A stretch of DNA of 64,000 nt from Kingdonia uniflora (taxonomy: Eukaryota; Streptophyta; Magnoliopsida; Ranunculales; Circaeasteraceae), in the NCBI GenBank assembly GCA_014058105.1, contig JACGCM010001798.1, positions 1,706,001-1,770,000 of the forward strand, given 5' to 3'. Numbering within the stretch: position 1 is the first letter of the stretch; each line of letters begins with the position of its first letter. The notes beneath the pieces are model-generated. The model was not told where the DNA came from. It saw only the letters and a program-made list of their open reading frames with translations, and did not search any database. The translations under genes and the position numbers were made by a program. Positions 32,226-44,650 of this stretch are shown in pieces.

Positions 32226-35200
32226 ATGAATAGTGTGTTTAATGAGCAGATACTTGCTGATAAGCTCTCTAAGCTCAATAGTACTCAGCAATGTATTGAG
32301 AGTATCCTTTTCTTTACTTTTTCGTTATATATGTTTCTTTTAGCTGTTGATATCGGGACGCTATTTCTTCGCTTTCATATTTAGTAAGAATATGAGGAGA
32401 ATAAGAGGAACAGTGGGACGGTGTAGTCCTTTATTGGTTTCCCTCCTCTGCCGCGTGCTTCTGCTGCCTTGGACGCTTCTGAAAACCACCTTCTTTAGAG
32501 GGATGGTGTATATGTTCAATTAAAAAAAAAAACCAGAAAGTAAACTTAGGTGACCGGCAATTTAAGATATGATTGAATTAATACATAATGGGATATGTTT
32601 GAAGAAAGCCATGATCAGCTGAATCATCAACCCACTGGACATATAGCTCAAAATACTCATATACGTGACAATAACCCAATACACTCCTCACTTGACTAAC
32701 AACTTTTGGCAAAACAATATGTGGGAGAAGGGACTTTCTTGTATGAGTTATTTTAGTTGTAGTCTTTTATTTAGTAAGTGAAGGTTTAATAGGGTTAGAA
32801 CTCTTAAATCAGTAAGAAGGTCAGTAGGGATACATAAATAAAGCCAAGGCCTCCACACATTGATTTGATTAGAAAATGAAGTACAGATATAAATAAAATT
32901 TAGTTTTAATTGAGTGTTTGATTTCAAAATTTTAGCCCGAATTGCAAATTAGTTCTTTCTGCAACTTCAGTTTCAAGTTCCATCAACATTCTTTGCATCC
33001 TTAGTTTTTTTTCTTCAAAAATGTTAACATGGCAGCATATCAGATGCACTCCCACCCATTTATTTAATGTTTATTTTTCTTCTTCATGATACATTTTTGT
33101 TCTTATCCTCTCGCACTATCAAATACTTTATACTTGAACAGTTGCACTCCTTAACTTTTCCATAGCTATGTCACATTGGTGTATCTTTCACCAAAGCAAG
33201 GCAGAGCTGGTAGTTGCTACATGGGAAAAGCAGTTCCATAGTTCAGAAAAGGCGAATAAGATCCCATTTTTGTACCTTGCAAATGACATTTTACAGAACA
33301 GTAAACGTAAAGGAAATGAATTTGTTAGTGAGTTTTGGAAAGTTCTTCCTTCTGCAATCAAGGATGTTTTGGAGAATGGTGATGATCAAGGAAAAAATTT
33401 GGCCTCCAGATTGGTATGCCTTCTATTTTTCTTTTTCCTTTTTTATGACAAATGTATTTCTCCTAACTCTGTTTAGGCTCTCTACAAATTATTTCTTCCT
33501 TATTGGAACTCTAAATTGTCTTGAACTAGTTTACAGGAAAATTTTAGTTATTGTGTCTCCATCTTTGGAGTATATTCTTTGCGTTATAACTTGAAATACA
33601 GAGTGAAACATCTCAAATAGATAAGAGGAAGGGATACAAAAGAGAAGAGAGAGTGGAAAGAAGAGGTGGTCAGTGGATCTCATTGTTCCTTACATATCCT
33701 TCATAACTGTGTTTTTTATTTGGAGGGTGGAAGGGCATTGAAATTCTTCCTATCTATACACGATTTCCAGTATTCCACTAGTTACATAATGAAAACTGCA
33801 GCAAAGCCTATAGAAATATTTATTCTTAACACTCGCTCATGCTGAAAGGGTTACAATTCTTTATCCATGACAAGCTTCTTCTTTTGGTGAAGTGTGACTT
33901 AAATAAATCTTTGACCAATCGTGCACAACCTGGTTATGGGTAATACATTATCACCTCTTAATTGTAACAAATTCACGATATAGAGTTATAAGTCGCTAGC
34001 CAGCAGCTCTTAAGATTCGCAATCAAAGATAAAGTCAAAATTACACTAAAATACTATGGCGATCATGGCCCAAAGCTTAGCCTCTGTTGCTTCAAAGTAA
34101 ATTTTTTTCCACCCACCATAGTGCCATTACTGAAATTAGACCCTTTAGGTAAGGAAATGCGCTCAATCAAATTCGGACGCTTTGAAATATAGCTGTGAAA
34201 TTATTGTAGAATAACAATTCTTGTCTTGAATATTACTTCTAATGATGTTTGAGGATGATCCGTAGAATCATGCACAATTTGATTTCAATACATGCAATAG
34301 CTGCCTACATTGTCATTTCCAATTGGTGTTCTGCTGATTTTTGTCTAACTAGTATAATGCTATGTTACATGGATACTGGTACAAGTACAGTTACGAAGTT
34401 GTGGATTTGGCAAATCTATAAAATAGGACTCATTTAGTTTCATTTGTTTTTTGCTTGGACGAAATTAGTTATTTTATGTAAGATAAAGAGTAATGGTGGC
34501 TCATGTTATGACGGGTGTATCCTGTGTTATACGGCATATTATATAATCACTAAAAAGGTAATGCATGCACATTCATATTTCCTAAGTATCATGGGTATCC
34601 TTCCAGAGTAAAAGAGACGGTTAAGGACACTATATGTGTAGTTTTTAGTAGTATATTGAAATATTTATCAAATTTGTAGTGAATCCAGCAGCTGTCATGG
34701 AAGATGACTAATGGTTAGAGAGTTTGAGCACCATGAGATAGTTACTTCTCCAAGCATTTGAATCATTTACCCTTAAGAGTTATTTGATAAATGTTTGCTT
34801 TAACAGAATGTCTAAGATCGACTTATTTTTTATCTGTCTTGGTAGATGGGCTGTTTTAGACATTTGATGTTATAATTCAGCCTTCATAGGGCTGAGCAAG
34901 AAACCGAAAAACCGAACCAAACCAAACCGAACCATTTCAGGCAAAATGGTTCGGTTTTTAGGAACCCGGTTTTGGTTTCTAAAACATAGGAACCGAAAGA
35001 ATTTTGTTTGGTTTCGGTTCTTCTACATGACAAACCCTGAAAACCGAACCGAACCGTGAGATTTCTTTAAAGTAAACAAAACCCTGACTTCCCCAACAAC
35101 TCAACATATCTCCTCCACATTTATCTCTCTCTTGACAAAACGGTTCGGTTCTAAGTTTCCAAGCTGGATGATGAGCGGTACAGTTCTGTCCAATTTGCGC

Positions 35201-38200
35201 GTTTTAGTTGTAGATCAGTGTAATTGTGTGCAATTGCCTTTTTTAGAATCGCTTGAAGAGCTAAAAATATTGAGTATGCCAAAGGTGAAACGGATTGTGT
35301 GCGAGTTTCTTGGAATTGATAGCAGTGATGGTGTTGAGAGATCGTTTCCCAACTTGGAAACCCTCCGATTCGGATGGATGGATAACTTGGAGGAATGGGA
35401 TTTGAGCATCAAAGATGTTATGCTTCGACTCCAACATCTGACTGTTACGAGTTGCCCGATGTTAAAGCAAATACCAACTCTTGGAAATTTGGAAGTCTTG
35501 GAAACCCTTGAAATTAGTGGGATATCTTCCTTTGAATGTATAGGTGGAGAGTTGTTGGGGATATCGAATGGAAAAGATGGGGGAGAATCAATACCAACAA
35601 TTTAAGTTTATAGATGAATGGGAGGAGTGGGAGATGATGACTAGGAAAGAAATTACAATTATGCCTTGTCTCCTGGAGCTCGAATTTTATAATTGCTTAA
35701 AGTTGAAGTCCCTATCGGAATGCATCATGTCTTTTAATACAATCAGGAAACTGATAATCTGGAACTGCCCAAAGTTGTGGACATCGAAGAAATTACCAGC
35801 CAACACAACCCTCAAAATCTTGGAAATAAGTTGTGCAGATTGTGTCACACTCCCCCAAGGCTTAATGCAGTTGAAATCTCTCAGAAAATTAGAAAATTAT
35901 TCATTGAACGATAAAATGGTGTATGAAATTTCATGATTTTTTGATTCACATATTCGGTTTCGGTTTGATTTTGGTTTTCTTTTAATTTTATCGGTTCGGT
36001 TTTACCATAAGCTCGGTTCGGTTTCGGTTTTGAAATCCAGAAACCGAATGTTTCGGTTTTGATTTTGGTCTAAAACCAACCCAAACCGACCCATGCTCAG
36101 CTCTAAGCTTTCATCAAGGATGGTATTGTTTCTTGTGTCAAATGAGAATACTACAATCTTTATTCAATCGCTAATTTTTCTATTCATTTTTATAATTGTT
36201 AATTATTAAGATCGACTTCATAACCCGTGCATTAATACTTGCTAGGTTGATATCTGGGAACAAAGGAGAGTATTTGGATCTCGGGCGAAGGGACTTAAAG
36301 ATTTGATGCTTGGAAAAGAATCACTTCCCCCATTGGAGTTAAATAAAAAGCGTTCACGCTCTGTTAGAATTTTAAAGAGGGATTCACGGTCCGTAAGAAT
36401 AGTAAGAACTTCCACATCCCTTCTCTTATCTTTTTATTGAGAGCGGGAATTTGTAGCTTTAAAGCTAATTCATTTTTCTACCCGTGCTCTTCGCTTTTGC
36501 TCTTTAAGTCCCCCGAAGATCTGAATGCAATCAATTCCAACCTCACATCATTTTCAAATTTCAACTCTTTATTTTTTGGCTGTCTCAGAATAATTTGTTT
36601 TCAGATTGGCTGATTTTGTGAATAATAAGCCAGTTTGTTTTTACTCTTTACAAACAGCCCATGTAGAATATAAAGCTTCTCTTGTTTCTAGTCACGTCAC
36701 CATGACCCTATCCGTAATGGTTAGATTTTGTTCAGTTTTCTTCCAAGATGCTTCTTCGTTGGCTCTTTTTCAATCATTCTCAGTAGCAAACTTTCACTCC
36801 CTCTTCTGCAAAAGAAAAGCTAATCTTTCTTATCACTTAGAGGAAGATTTGAAAAAGCATGTGTAAAGCGTTGATCTAAGCCACAAAATCACACTCTTCT
36901 TGGCTTGAGTTCGTCCAATCTACAATTTTCAATCAGTTCAAAATAAGTGCAACCAAAGCACACAGCCAAAATACCCAGCCGCCTATTACGTTTGACCAAT
37001 TTAACCAGAAATCAAGAGAGAGCGACCTCCCTGTTGATTGAGCTCGAGCATTTATAGCTTTTAAAGCTAATTCTTTTTCTTTTGGCAATTGTAAAATTAT
37101 GTTGTTTTTTGCCGGACTAAGTTTGTAACATAGCTAACTCTTTGAACCATTTCATTTTGATTTTAGAAATTGTCAACGGGAGGCACCGCCGAGAAAATAG
37201 TTTCAGCATTTCATTCTGTGTTGAGTGAACATCCTGATGAAGATTTAATTATGAGCACATGCAAGTCCGCAGTTCATCATGTGAGGAAGATGGAGAAGGA
37301 TGTTAATGTTGCATGTACAAAATGTAAGTTGACAAATAATCACTATGGTCCTTGAAAACCCTTTCTTCAAAAATTTCTATTGCATGCTAATGTCAAAGTT
37401 GAAAACTTCGTGGGGTCAAGTATAAATTTTCCTTAAGTAGAGTGAATCTTAACAAATACAGTAGTAGTCTTCTCTTCTTTATCTTAAAATCATTTGGTTA
37501 TTCTGTGAAGGTCCTTTTGGCATCTGGACTAAGTTTACTTTACATGTCATTCAGTGGGAGACCCGAAGCGGACAACTTTGGCGAATGAGCTGGAGGAGGA
37601 AGAGACTGTCTTGAAAGAGACTATTGAGAAACTTAAATTAGTTGAAACAACTAGGACGGCCCTAGTAGCACAGTTAAGAGAAGCACTGCGAGAGCAGGTA
37701 TGCAATCACAGGTTATATATATCACAACTGTTTGGTATCATTTGCAAATTTTATAACTCTATTGAGTACTTATAGTGAGCTTTTTCAGGAATCTGAATTG
37801 GAGAATGTTCGTACTCAGTTACAGGTGTGTATATCAAAACATGTTTCTTCTTTCTCTTCCGCTAGACTTGTTTTAGGTGCTGTTAATTTTGTGTACATAC
37901 ATGTGTCTCTTCTTTTAAATGTACATTTTGATAGCAGAGATGGCATGCATTGTACGCTCAATGCCCATCATTAGGGGAAAAAAACTCTACTGAAGGAACA
38001 TCCCCGTATGAAACATGTATAGTGAAAGAGAAAATATGTCACAAGATACGGCTTGCTGCGAGAGGCATGTAGGCTGTAGCTCTGCGTTTTAATTTTGTAG
38101 TGCTCTCGAGAAATTGTTGTGCAAGCCAAAAAGGCGGATCTGTGATATATAACTTCAAAACAATCCCGTAACAGAAATTTCTAGCTTCTTGATTGCTGAA

Positions 38201-39022
38201 ATTTCTGTTAAACTTTATTCTCTTCTTATTCAGTGGTGAAATTGGTGCTTTGATTTCAATCAGACTTCATCAATTCAAAGAAAAATCTAATTCTAAACTA
38301 ATGTCACTCTTTTGTTGTTTTGCTTTTAGGTAGCGCAGTCTCAGACGGAGGAAGCTCGTTACATGCGGAAGCGTCTCAATAATGAAACTGATATTTCAGT
38401 TCCCAACCCCTCTACTCCACAAGTAGATCCTAATTCGAAAGCAGGAGAAACATCAAAAAAATCTGCAGCTGCTATTGCTGCAGCGGTTGCAGACAGGCTG
38501 ACAGCTTCAACATCCTCGCAGCAAATCATGACATCCGTCCTATCCTCATTTGCTGCAGAGGCCGTAAAAAATGCAGGTCTTGCGACAACATCCACACCGT
38601 CGAATTCTGTCACCTCCATGCCTACGAATTCTTTTCCAGAATCACGGCCGAAACAGGAAAAACCAGTGACTGTCTTGGATCAAAATGTTTACATGACCAC
38701 GCCACAGCCGTATCAAACAGTCTTGATGCACCAACAAATTCCAAACTCCCAACAACCCCAATATCATCTGATTCGAAATCCACCTCCCCAACAACAATAT
38801 CTACACCCACCACAAGGAGGGATTATAACATATGGGTACAGTACCCCAACGCCACCACATCCACAACCACCTCCTCCGCAACAGATGATGAACTTGACGC
38901 AACCACAATACACTACACATCCACCGACAATGATACACCAACCTCCGGCTCCTCCTAGTTTCCGGCCACTTCAGCCTCCGGGAATGATGTATTATACTTA
39001 CCCTCACCAGCCACCGCAGTGA
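32226..39022 (+). CDS. CID (CTD-interacting) domain protein, RPRD1/CREPT-like
   Basis: Seven coding exons: 32226-32301, 33166-33413, 36246-36401, 37167-37323, 37555-37697, 37789-37824 and 38330-39022. All have GT-AG junctions and matching phases; the total is 1,509 bases, 502 residues. Residues 1 to about 130 form the CID (NEQILADKLSKLNSTQQCIE, SHWCIFHQSKAELVVATWEK, KIPFLYLANDILQNSKRKGN, VDIWEQRRVFGSRAKGLKDL), which binds the phosphorylated C-terminal tail of RNA polymerase II. Residues 160-275 hold the coiled-coil region (EKIVSAFHSVLSEHPDEDLI, LANELEEEETVLKETIEKLK). The last 200 residues are low-complexity, rich in Pro, Gln, Thr and Tyr. A nuclear role in transcription or termination is inferred from the family. 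Intron 2 (2,832 bp) holds a transposon. The SDR gene lies tail to tail downstream. Confidence 0.93.
34887..36105 (+). mobile_element. hAT-like element carrying an LRR gene fragment, in CID intron 2
   Basis: Ends TAGGGCTGAGCA and TGCTCAGCTCTA are inverted repeats matching at 11 of 12 positions. Eight-base flanks AGCCTTCA (34879-34886) and AGCTTTCA (36106-36113) match at 7 of 8, as expected for an aged hAT target-site duplication. Both subterminal parts are dense in AACCGAACC/GGTTCGGTT motifs (34907-35060 and 35950-36090). The centre, 35132-35936, is resistance-gene LRR sequence. There is no transposase. This is the layout of a Pack-type element that has taken up a host gene piece. Confidence 0.85.
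35132..35936 (+). pseudogene. Captured leucine-rich-repeat fragment of an NB-LRR disease-resistance gene
   Basis: Two overlapping frames encode LRR units: KFPSWMMSGTVLSNLRVLVV, CVQLPFLESLEELKILSMPK, VERSFPNLETLRFGWMDNLE and LRLQHLTVTSCPMLKQIPTL. After a shift come FIDEWEEWEMMTRKEITIMP, CLLELEFYNCLKLKSLSECI and WTSKKLPANTTLKILEISCA. The KFPSWM, NL-W and CP-L patterns are typical of plant RGA/CC-NB-LRR receptors. No NB-ARC or coiled coil is present, no ATG opens it, and it has a frameshift. The first codons merge with the GGTTCGG subterminal repeat of the host element. It is in the same strand as the CID gene, but inside its intron. Confidence 0.8.
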
Positions 39023-39625
39023 GGTTAAGTTTTTTTGACATGTAGTAAGTAGGCGGTTCTAATCCATGTAACCATTTATTTATTTTTCTGCAATAGAAGG
39101 GCCCCTTTTTCCTGTTTTTGATCTATTCTCAAGTTTTTGCCAAACTGAGTTGTGTGAAGAAATAAAAATCTAGTAGAAGCCAAAGGGTTAAAAGCTTACA
39201 GAAGGAAGAACAGGAGTCTCTGTGATAGATGTTTTTGTTTTTACTAATGAGGCGCGAGAGCCATGCATGGATTTCGCTTATGGAAATGTTTATATTACCA
39301 AGGTTTACCTTGGTCGTGTGTGGGTATGCTATATGGTGTTGTACAAATTGAAGTTATTAGATATATAGCACATAGCGAAGGTGTCGCATATGCTTAATCA
39401 TTATGATGAAAAAAAATCAAATGAGCAGGCTTTGAGAATGTCACATTGTAAGTATGGGGAATTTAGATTCTCTATCATTAAGCAACTTTATAAACATGGG
39501 GTAATACAACGTTGGATTCTCTTTCATTTAACGATATCCTTTTTATTCTAGAGAGAGTGATGCAACATACACCGGGGAGGGAGCTCCTCGGCTTTTGGTT
39601 ACTGATTTTAGGTTTAACGATTGTA

Positions 39626-39656
<31 letters not shown>

Positions 39657-40655
39657 TCTGGAGCTTCTGATTTTATTGTTCTTGCATTGAGCCTAGCTCT
39701 TGCCAGCTCTACAACTATTGGAGATTTTTGATGCTTCTACAGGTGAATGATCAGAGAACTTCTACAGGTGAATCAGTCAGTTATCATTGTGCTTGAGAAA
39801 TATATATGGGCCTTGTATGAATATTGTATCTCTAACCAAATTTCTTTCTAGTACATCGGTCAACTCCAACAAGCCATAATCTCAAAGGTTTTTGATGTTC
39901 TCAAATCGACTCTCTCGAAGTAGTTTCTTTCTAGATTGCCAATGTGCCATCCTTACCTTAGCTCGGTACAAATTAGACAATGTCTTCCTTATGCCTCATC
40001 TGGAAGTGGAAGATGAGCTTGGGAACACTTGACCATAACAGTTACCTTTGAAAAAGTGCCACCCTTTTAGAATCATGATTTTTGATCAATAAGAATGAAC
40101 AATTATGACTTAAGATACCACCTTGCAATTTGTAAATAATAACATTAGTAATCTCAAAGATACACTAATATGCATAGTATCCATGACATTTTCTCTATAC
40201 TCAGTTTAATTATTAGCAAACACACGATGTTTTCCACTTCAGCAGATTTAAAAGAACATTACAAGAGAGTACGGAGATGCTCGCTAGGGGCCCAGGTTGA
40301 CAGCGTCTCCCAGTAGTTATCTTTGCCAGGATTCATGTCAAGAATTTTATCCATCGCTGAGACATGAGACGGATCATCTAATGGAAAACTCCGATTGCTT
40401 GTGTGATCTGCAGTACAAGGATCCCACTGGCACCATTACTTCTTCCTCCCTTTTCTTCTTATATCAATATCTGTAAGACTTAAACATTCCATCTTGGCTG
40501 ACGAGCAATAGCAGTTTTTTCCCATCTGATGATTTTAGAAGGAAACGTCACTGGTAAGCGATAACTCTCTTTCCCTGAAGCAGCTTGATTTCATGACAGT
40601 AATCTATGATAAAGAGATCAACTTAACACGGTTTTCAGAGTGTGAAGGATGAATT
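39023..40655. other. Intergenic region between convergent CID and SDR genes
   Basis: Holds the 3' untranslated regions of both genes and a 30-base G run. No other gene, RNA or element is supported. AATAAAAATC near 39162 may serve as the CID gene polyadenylation region. Confidence 0.5.
39626..39655 (+). repeat. Run of 30 G
   Basis: An uninterrupted G30 tract. Such a run can form quadruplex DNA, and its length is likely to be poorly fixed in sequencing. Confidence 0.9.
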
Positions 40656-43603
40656 TCAAGCTTTGAGCGCCATTCTAAGGATGAAATCTTTAACAAAAAG
40701 GGGAAGGTGATACATGATGGCTGAAACAGTTGAATACTGGCCGTAGGAGAACCAAGCTGGGGGATTCTTCTTCAGTACCACAGCTACAATCTTCTTTGCA
40801 AACTCATCCCCTGGGGTCGACTTGGCTGTCTGCGAAAACTCAGCTCTTGATCGAATAGAGCTCTCAAATGGTTTGTAGAGTTTCCACTCCGGCAGCCGAT
40901 TGTAGTTGGCAATGGAACTGTTTCCAAAGTTTGACCTGATAGCCCCCGGTACCACATTTATAACTTTGATTCCAAAAGTTTGGAGTTCCAATCTGCATAA
41001 AGAGGTAGGTAAGATGAAGATCATACACATGGTCATGAAACATGCTGGACATTGTCATCATAAATTATTCTTGACATACAATTCCACCTTTTTTTTTGCT
41101 ATGATAACAAATGTACAGTAAAACCTCTATAAATTAGTAGCGTGGACTATCGCTACAGTATTATTTATACTTGATAGCAGATCCAGAAATTACAGCAACC
41201 AAGTATCTTGAATCCTTGATAAGAAAGCAGAATCAGGTAATTTCCAGGGCTGAGTCATATGTTTTTCAGAGTGTCCATGTTTCTCGATTGCGACTTCTAC
41301 TCATCATAATCAAATGCAGAATCTAAACTAATAAATAAACAGTTGATCTACGAAAAAAATTATGATTACCCCCATGAGTCAATTTCCAATTAAAATGATC
41401 AACTTGGTACTTTGCTATTAACTACCGCTCGTTGTATTGATGGCAACAGATACAGAAAAGGTAGGAAGAAATAGTTTCTACACATTTAATAAAACTGCAT
41501 CTGTCATGGGGTTAATAATGCTGGGGTTCATTGAAGAATAATAAAACTGCATCTGTCATTCTTTTTATTTATTTGGAGGCAGTAGATATTTCAGGCCGAC
41601 TATAGTTAGCCAAAAAGGAAATATGACAATCTGATTAATCGTGGTTCTTTCAAAGATGCTTGAAGGATATCCGAAGAAACAAAACAAGAAAAGAATGAGA
41701 TATGAAAATACAACATTAGAGATATGTGTTGATTGCATACAGAAGCCACGTAATAAGAATCTACTTGTAATTTTAACTGAAACAGGAAAAGGTACAGACC
41801 TCAAAGTGTCAGTAAGGGCGTGAAGAGCAGCTTTTGTTGCAGAGTAAGCACCGGCCCATGGTCCAGGGGCTAAGGCAGTCACACTTCCAATATTTACTAT
41901 CTTTCCATTTCTCCTAGTCGCCATGTGAGGTACAACAGCTTGAATTACTCTCATGGGACCTATACCAAAGAAACAATGGCGAAGTTGAAATAACAAAAAT
42001 AATAATACATGCTAAATGATCTTATACATCATTATATGATCCACTAAAACAAAGTAAATAATGATATACTGAAGCATATCATGTTACTGAGAAGAAAAAA
42101 CTTGAGAGTGTCTTCGGCTATTATGAAGTAGAATAATTTTAGCTTATCCATCTCCCCTGTTGATAGATCAAGAAGTCAATCCAAGTGTTAATGTGTTATT
42201 GTGTACTCCGATCTAGCGACGCAACACAGGTTTTCTCTGTGACATTGTCAATTAATACAGGTTGATTTGCGGGCTTCAAGTCGAAGGGAAACGTCATTTT
42301 CTAGTGCTTTGTTTGGGAATACAAAATTGCTGATTTTTCTTGTAACCCTCACTGTTGAGGACAATTGTAATCATTTGTTAAGATAATGGAATCGGAATTG
42401 CCCCGTAATTTTTTATTTCACATTGTAAGGGGTTCCATATAAATTGCGGTGTCTTGTTCGTGTGTGCTTACCTTTTATGTTTTACTTGTTTATTGCTAAT
42501 TCACATAGAGTAAAACTCAAGATTTTCCATAATTTGATAAGTGTAGTTTACTCCACTATGATGTTAAAATTGTTCATCGTCAAATCTATATACATATTAG
42601 AAAAGATGAAAGAGGGATACAGGGAAATGATACAAAAACTCACCAATTAACAAAAGAAATGATACATTATATAAAATTAAAGGGGAGGGTACACAATTTA
42701 AAACAAGAATCATCCTCCCTATTGATCAGAATATCATACAACATACTCGTTATCCTCAAATATGTTGGAGTTTGTGCTACACAAATGAGTATAAAGAGTT
42801 CAGTGTTTTTCATAATCTTTCTTCAGTGCGTAATCAAGTCGTTCCAAAATGTGCCTTGCCAAGCAGTAATCCTATTTCATGTTCTTTTGTTCCTAGATTT
42901 CATACGTACAAGCCTCTCCCATCGCAACACAGACTAAATCGCTTATCAACCAAGCTCTCTTACCCCAATCAGTGTTGCCAGATTAAATAAAATAACAAAC
43001 TCAAATCTGGAATCTCCTTCGTGTTTAACCTTCTCTAAATCACAAAACTAAATTTCATTCTATTGCAGAACATAGTTTTTATTATCATGATATCAAAAAT
43101 GTTCAAACTAGACGAATTAGGAGCTCAATGAAATTCATCATATAAACATAACAAGATCGAGTTCTATTCATATAAATAAACATATGAAATCAAAATCACA
43201 AAACATTATTAAATCAACCACAACAATTCATTAAACTAATCTAATCCAAATTGAAAATATACATACCATAGACATTTGTATTGAAAGTATGCTCTACAGC
43301 AGACATAGGAATTTCAGCCAAAGGACCAACACAATGAACCCCAGCATTATTAACCACAATATCAATCCTCCCAAACCTTTCCACAACATCACTCAAAACC
43401 TTCCTGATACTATCATTAGACAAAACATCCAACTCTTTCAAAACAACCCTTGAATCATTCCCAAGATCTCCCATTGAACCCAGAGACCTACTTGTAGCTA
43501 CAACAATACATTTTTCATTAGCAAAAGCTCTTGCTAATTCATGCCCAATACCACCATCACTACACCCAGTAATTAAAACTACTGGTTTCTCTGAATCCTC
43601 CAT
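40656..43603 (-). CDS. Classical short-chain dehydrogenase/reductase (1-acyl-DHAP reductase-like)
   Basis: Three exons: 43603-43267, 41959-41800 and 40992-40656. Junctions are GT-AG, phases match and the total is 834 bases, 277 residues. The protein starts [20 protein letters not shown], with the TGxxxGxG cofactor motif in the variant form [15 protein letters not shown] follows at about 87-92. [12 protein letters not shown] contains the catalytic Ser, and [18 protein letters not shown] has the YxxxK pair. The C-terminus carries [16 protein letters not shown]. This is the layout of fungal Ayr1-like NADPH-dependent 1-acyldihydroxyacetone phosphate reductases and their plant relatives, so a lipid or steroid-type carbonyl substrate is possible but unproven. 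The start at 43603 is the only ATG before the Rossmann motif. No frame damage. Confidence 0.92.
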
Positions 43604-44004
43604 GGGTATTGAGCTTTAGATGATTTTGAACAAAACCCAGAGATTAGAATTGGATTTTGATTTGAGTTTGTGCAGATTTCTGAGATTTCATTTGATGGGG
43701 TTATCTTGAAACCTTCACCAAAACACTTTGACAAAAATATTAAAAATTATAATAACAAACTCATTGATTATGAAACATTTCTGTGGCAGAATTCATTGAT
43801 TCTAGTGGGCAAACTCTGAGCCCAAACAACCATGGAAATCAGTTTCAGCCGAAAGATCCGATATTTTCAAATTAGTCTTGGTATATTTGTTCATTTTTGC
43901 GATATTTCGTCGATATATTTGATATTGTCAAAATTTTATGATTTAATTAGCATAATACGAGCAATTATAGCGTACGCATTATTTTTTGAAATATAATTGG
44001 TTAT
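43604..44004. other. Upstream region of the SDR gene
   Basis: Probable promoter and 5' untranslated region of the minus-strand SDR gene, AT-rich. No clear element is seen before the solo LTR at 44005. Confidence 0.45.
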
Positions 44005-44261
44005 TGTTGGGATATGATCAATCTATAACAGAATAATACTAAAGTATGTACAAGAGAGAAATAGAGAAAGAGATTTATTGATTATCATCATCATGTTCTC
44101 TGTACATAGTACAGTGATATATATAAACAACCCAAAATGATTCCCTATTCTACTCTAACTCTTCCCATAACCCTATTGGGCCTATGGGTTTGCTAGGAGT
44201 CTATATAGGACACCCCAACCCTGTTGGGTTCCTAGCTTGGGCTTGGACCCAACTCCTAACA
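44005..44261. repeat. Solo LTR of a Ty1/copia-type element
   Basis: Begins TGTTGGGATATGATC and ends CCCAACTCCTAACA. Flanked exactly by GTTAT at 44000-44004 and 44262-44266. The right half (CCCATAA...GGGCCTATGGGTTTG CTAGGAGT) resembles the split LTR at 50947-51153, so both belong to one family. No internal region remains, which points to LTR-LTR recombination. Confidence 0.9.
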
Positions 44262-44312
44262 GTTATGAATTGTTTTTTGAGCTTATTTTTGATTGATCAG
44301 TTTCTATTTATG

Positions 44313-44650
44313 TAGCATCTACAACAGAGTGGTATGCTGTTAAGGATTTCCCATACTCTTGCAAAAAATCCATCCAACAGGGGTATGGTGTTCAGCATAC
44401 TCACCCCCATACCTCTCCAAAGTATGCGAAACCTGAACTTGGTGAGGAGTATGCGCATACCGCCTAGGCGCTGAACCGTTCCAGCGCCCAAGAAAAAATA
44501 CATATCATTTGGCTTTTTGGTGTTAGGCGCTGAACCGTTAAGCGCCCAAGAAAAAAAAATGTAATTTACTGTTAGACCAAAACAGTATGCGATTCGGGAA
44601 TACCGGTATAGTAAACCGTAACAACATACTCTTCTGTTGGAGATGCTCTA
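44313..44650. mobile_element. Tourist-like MITE copy 2, uninterrupted
   Basis: About 338 bases with inverted ends TAGCATCTACAACAGAG and CTTCTGTTGGAGATGCTCTA. Contains two internal GGCGCTGAACCGTT-AGCGCC hairpins (44466-44487, 44527-44549). It matches copy 1 (24978-31349) without the hAT. It is the empty-site reference that proves the hAT insertion point. The exact TTA/TAA duplication is blurred on the left side. Confidence 0.85.

Noticed and set aside
35132..35936. A working disease-resistance gene
   Set aside because: Only LRR sequence is present, without NB-ARC, start codon or a single frame, and it is inside a transposon.
44297..44503. A 68-codon minus-strand frame
   Set aside because: It lies within the Tourist-like MITE; the same frame appears in the split copy at 30995-31183.
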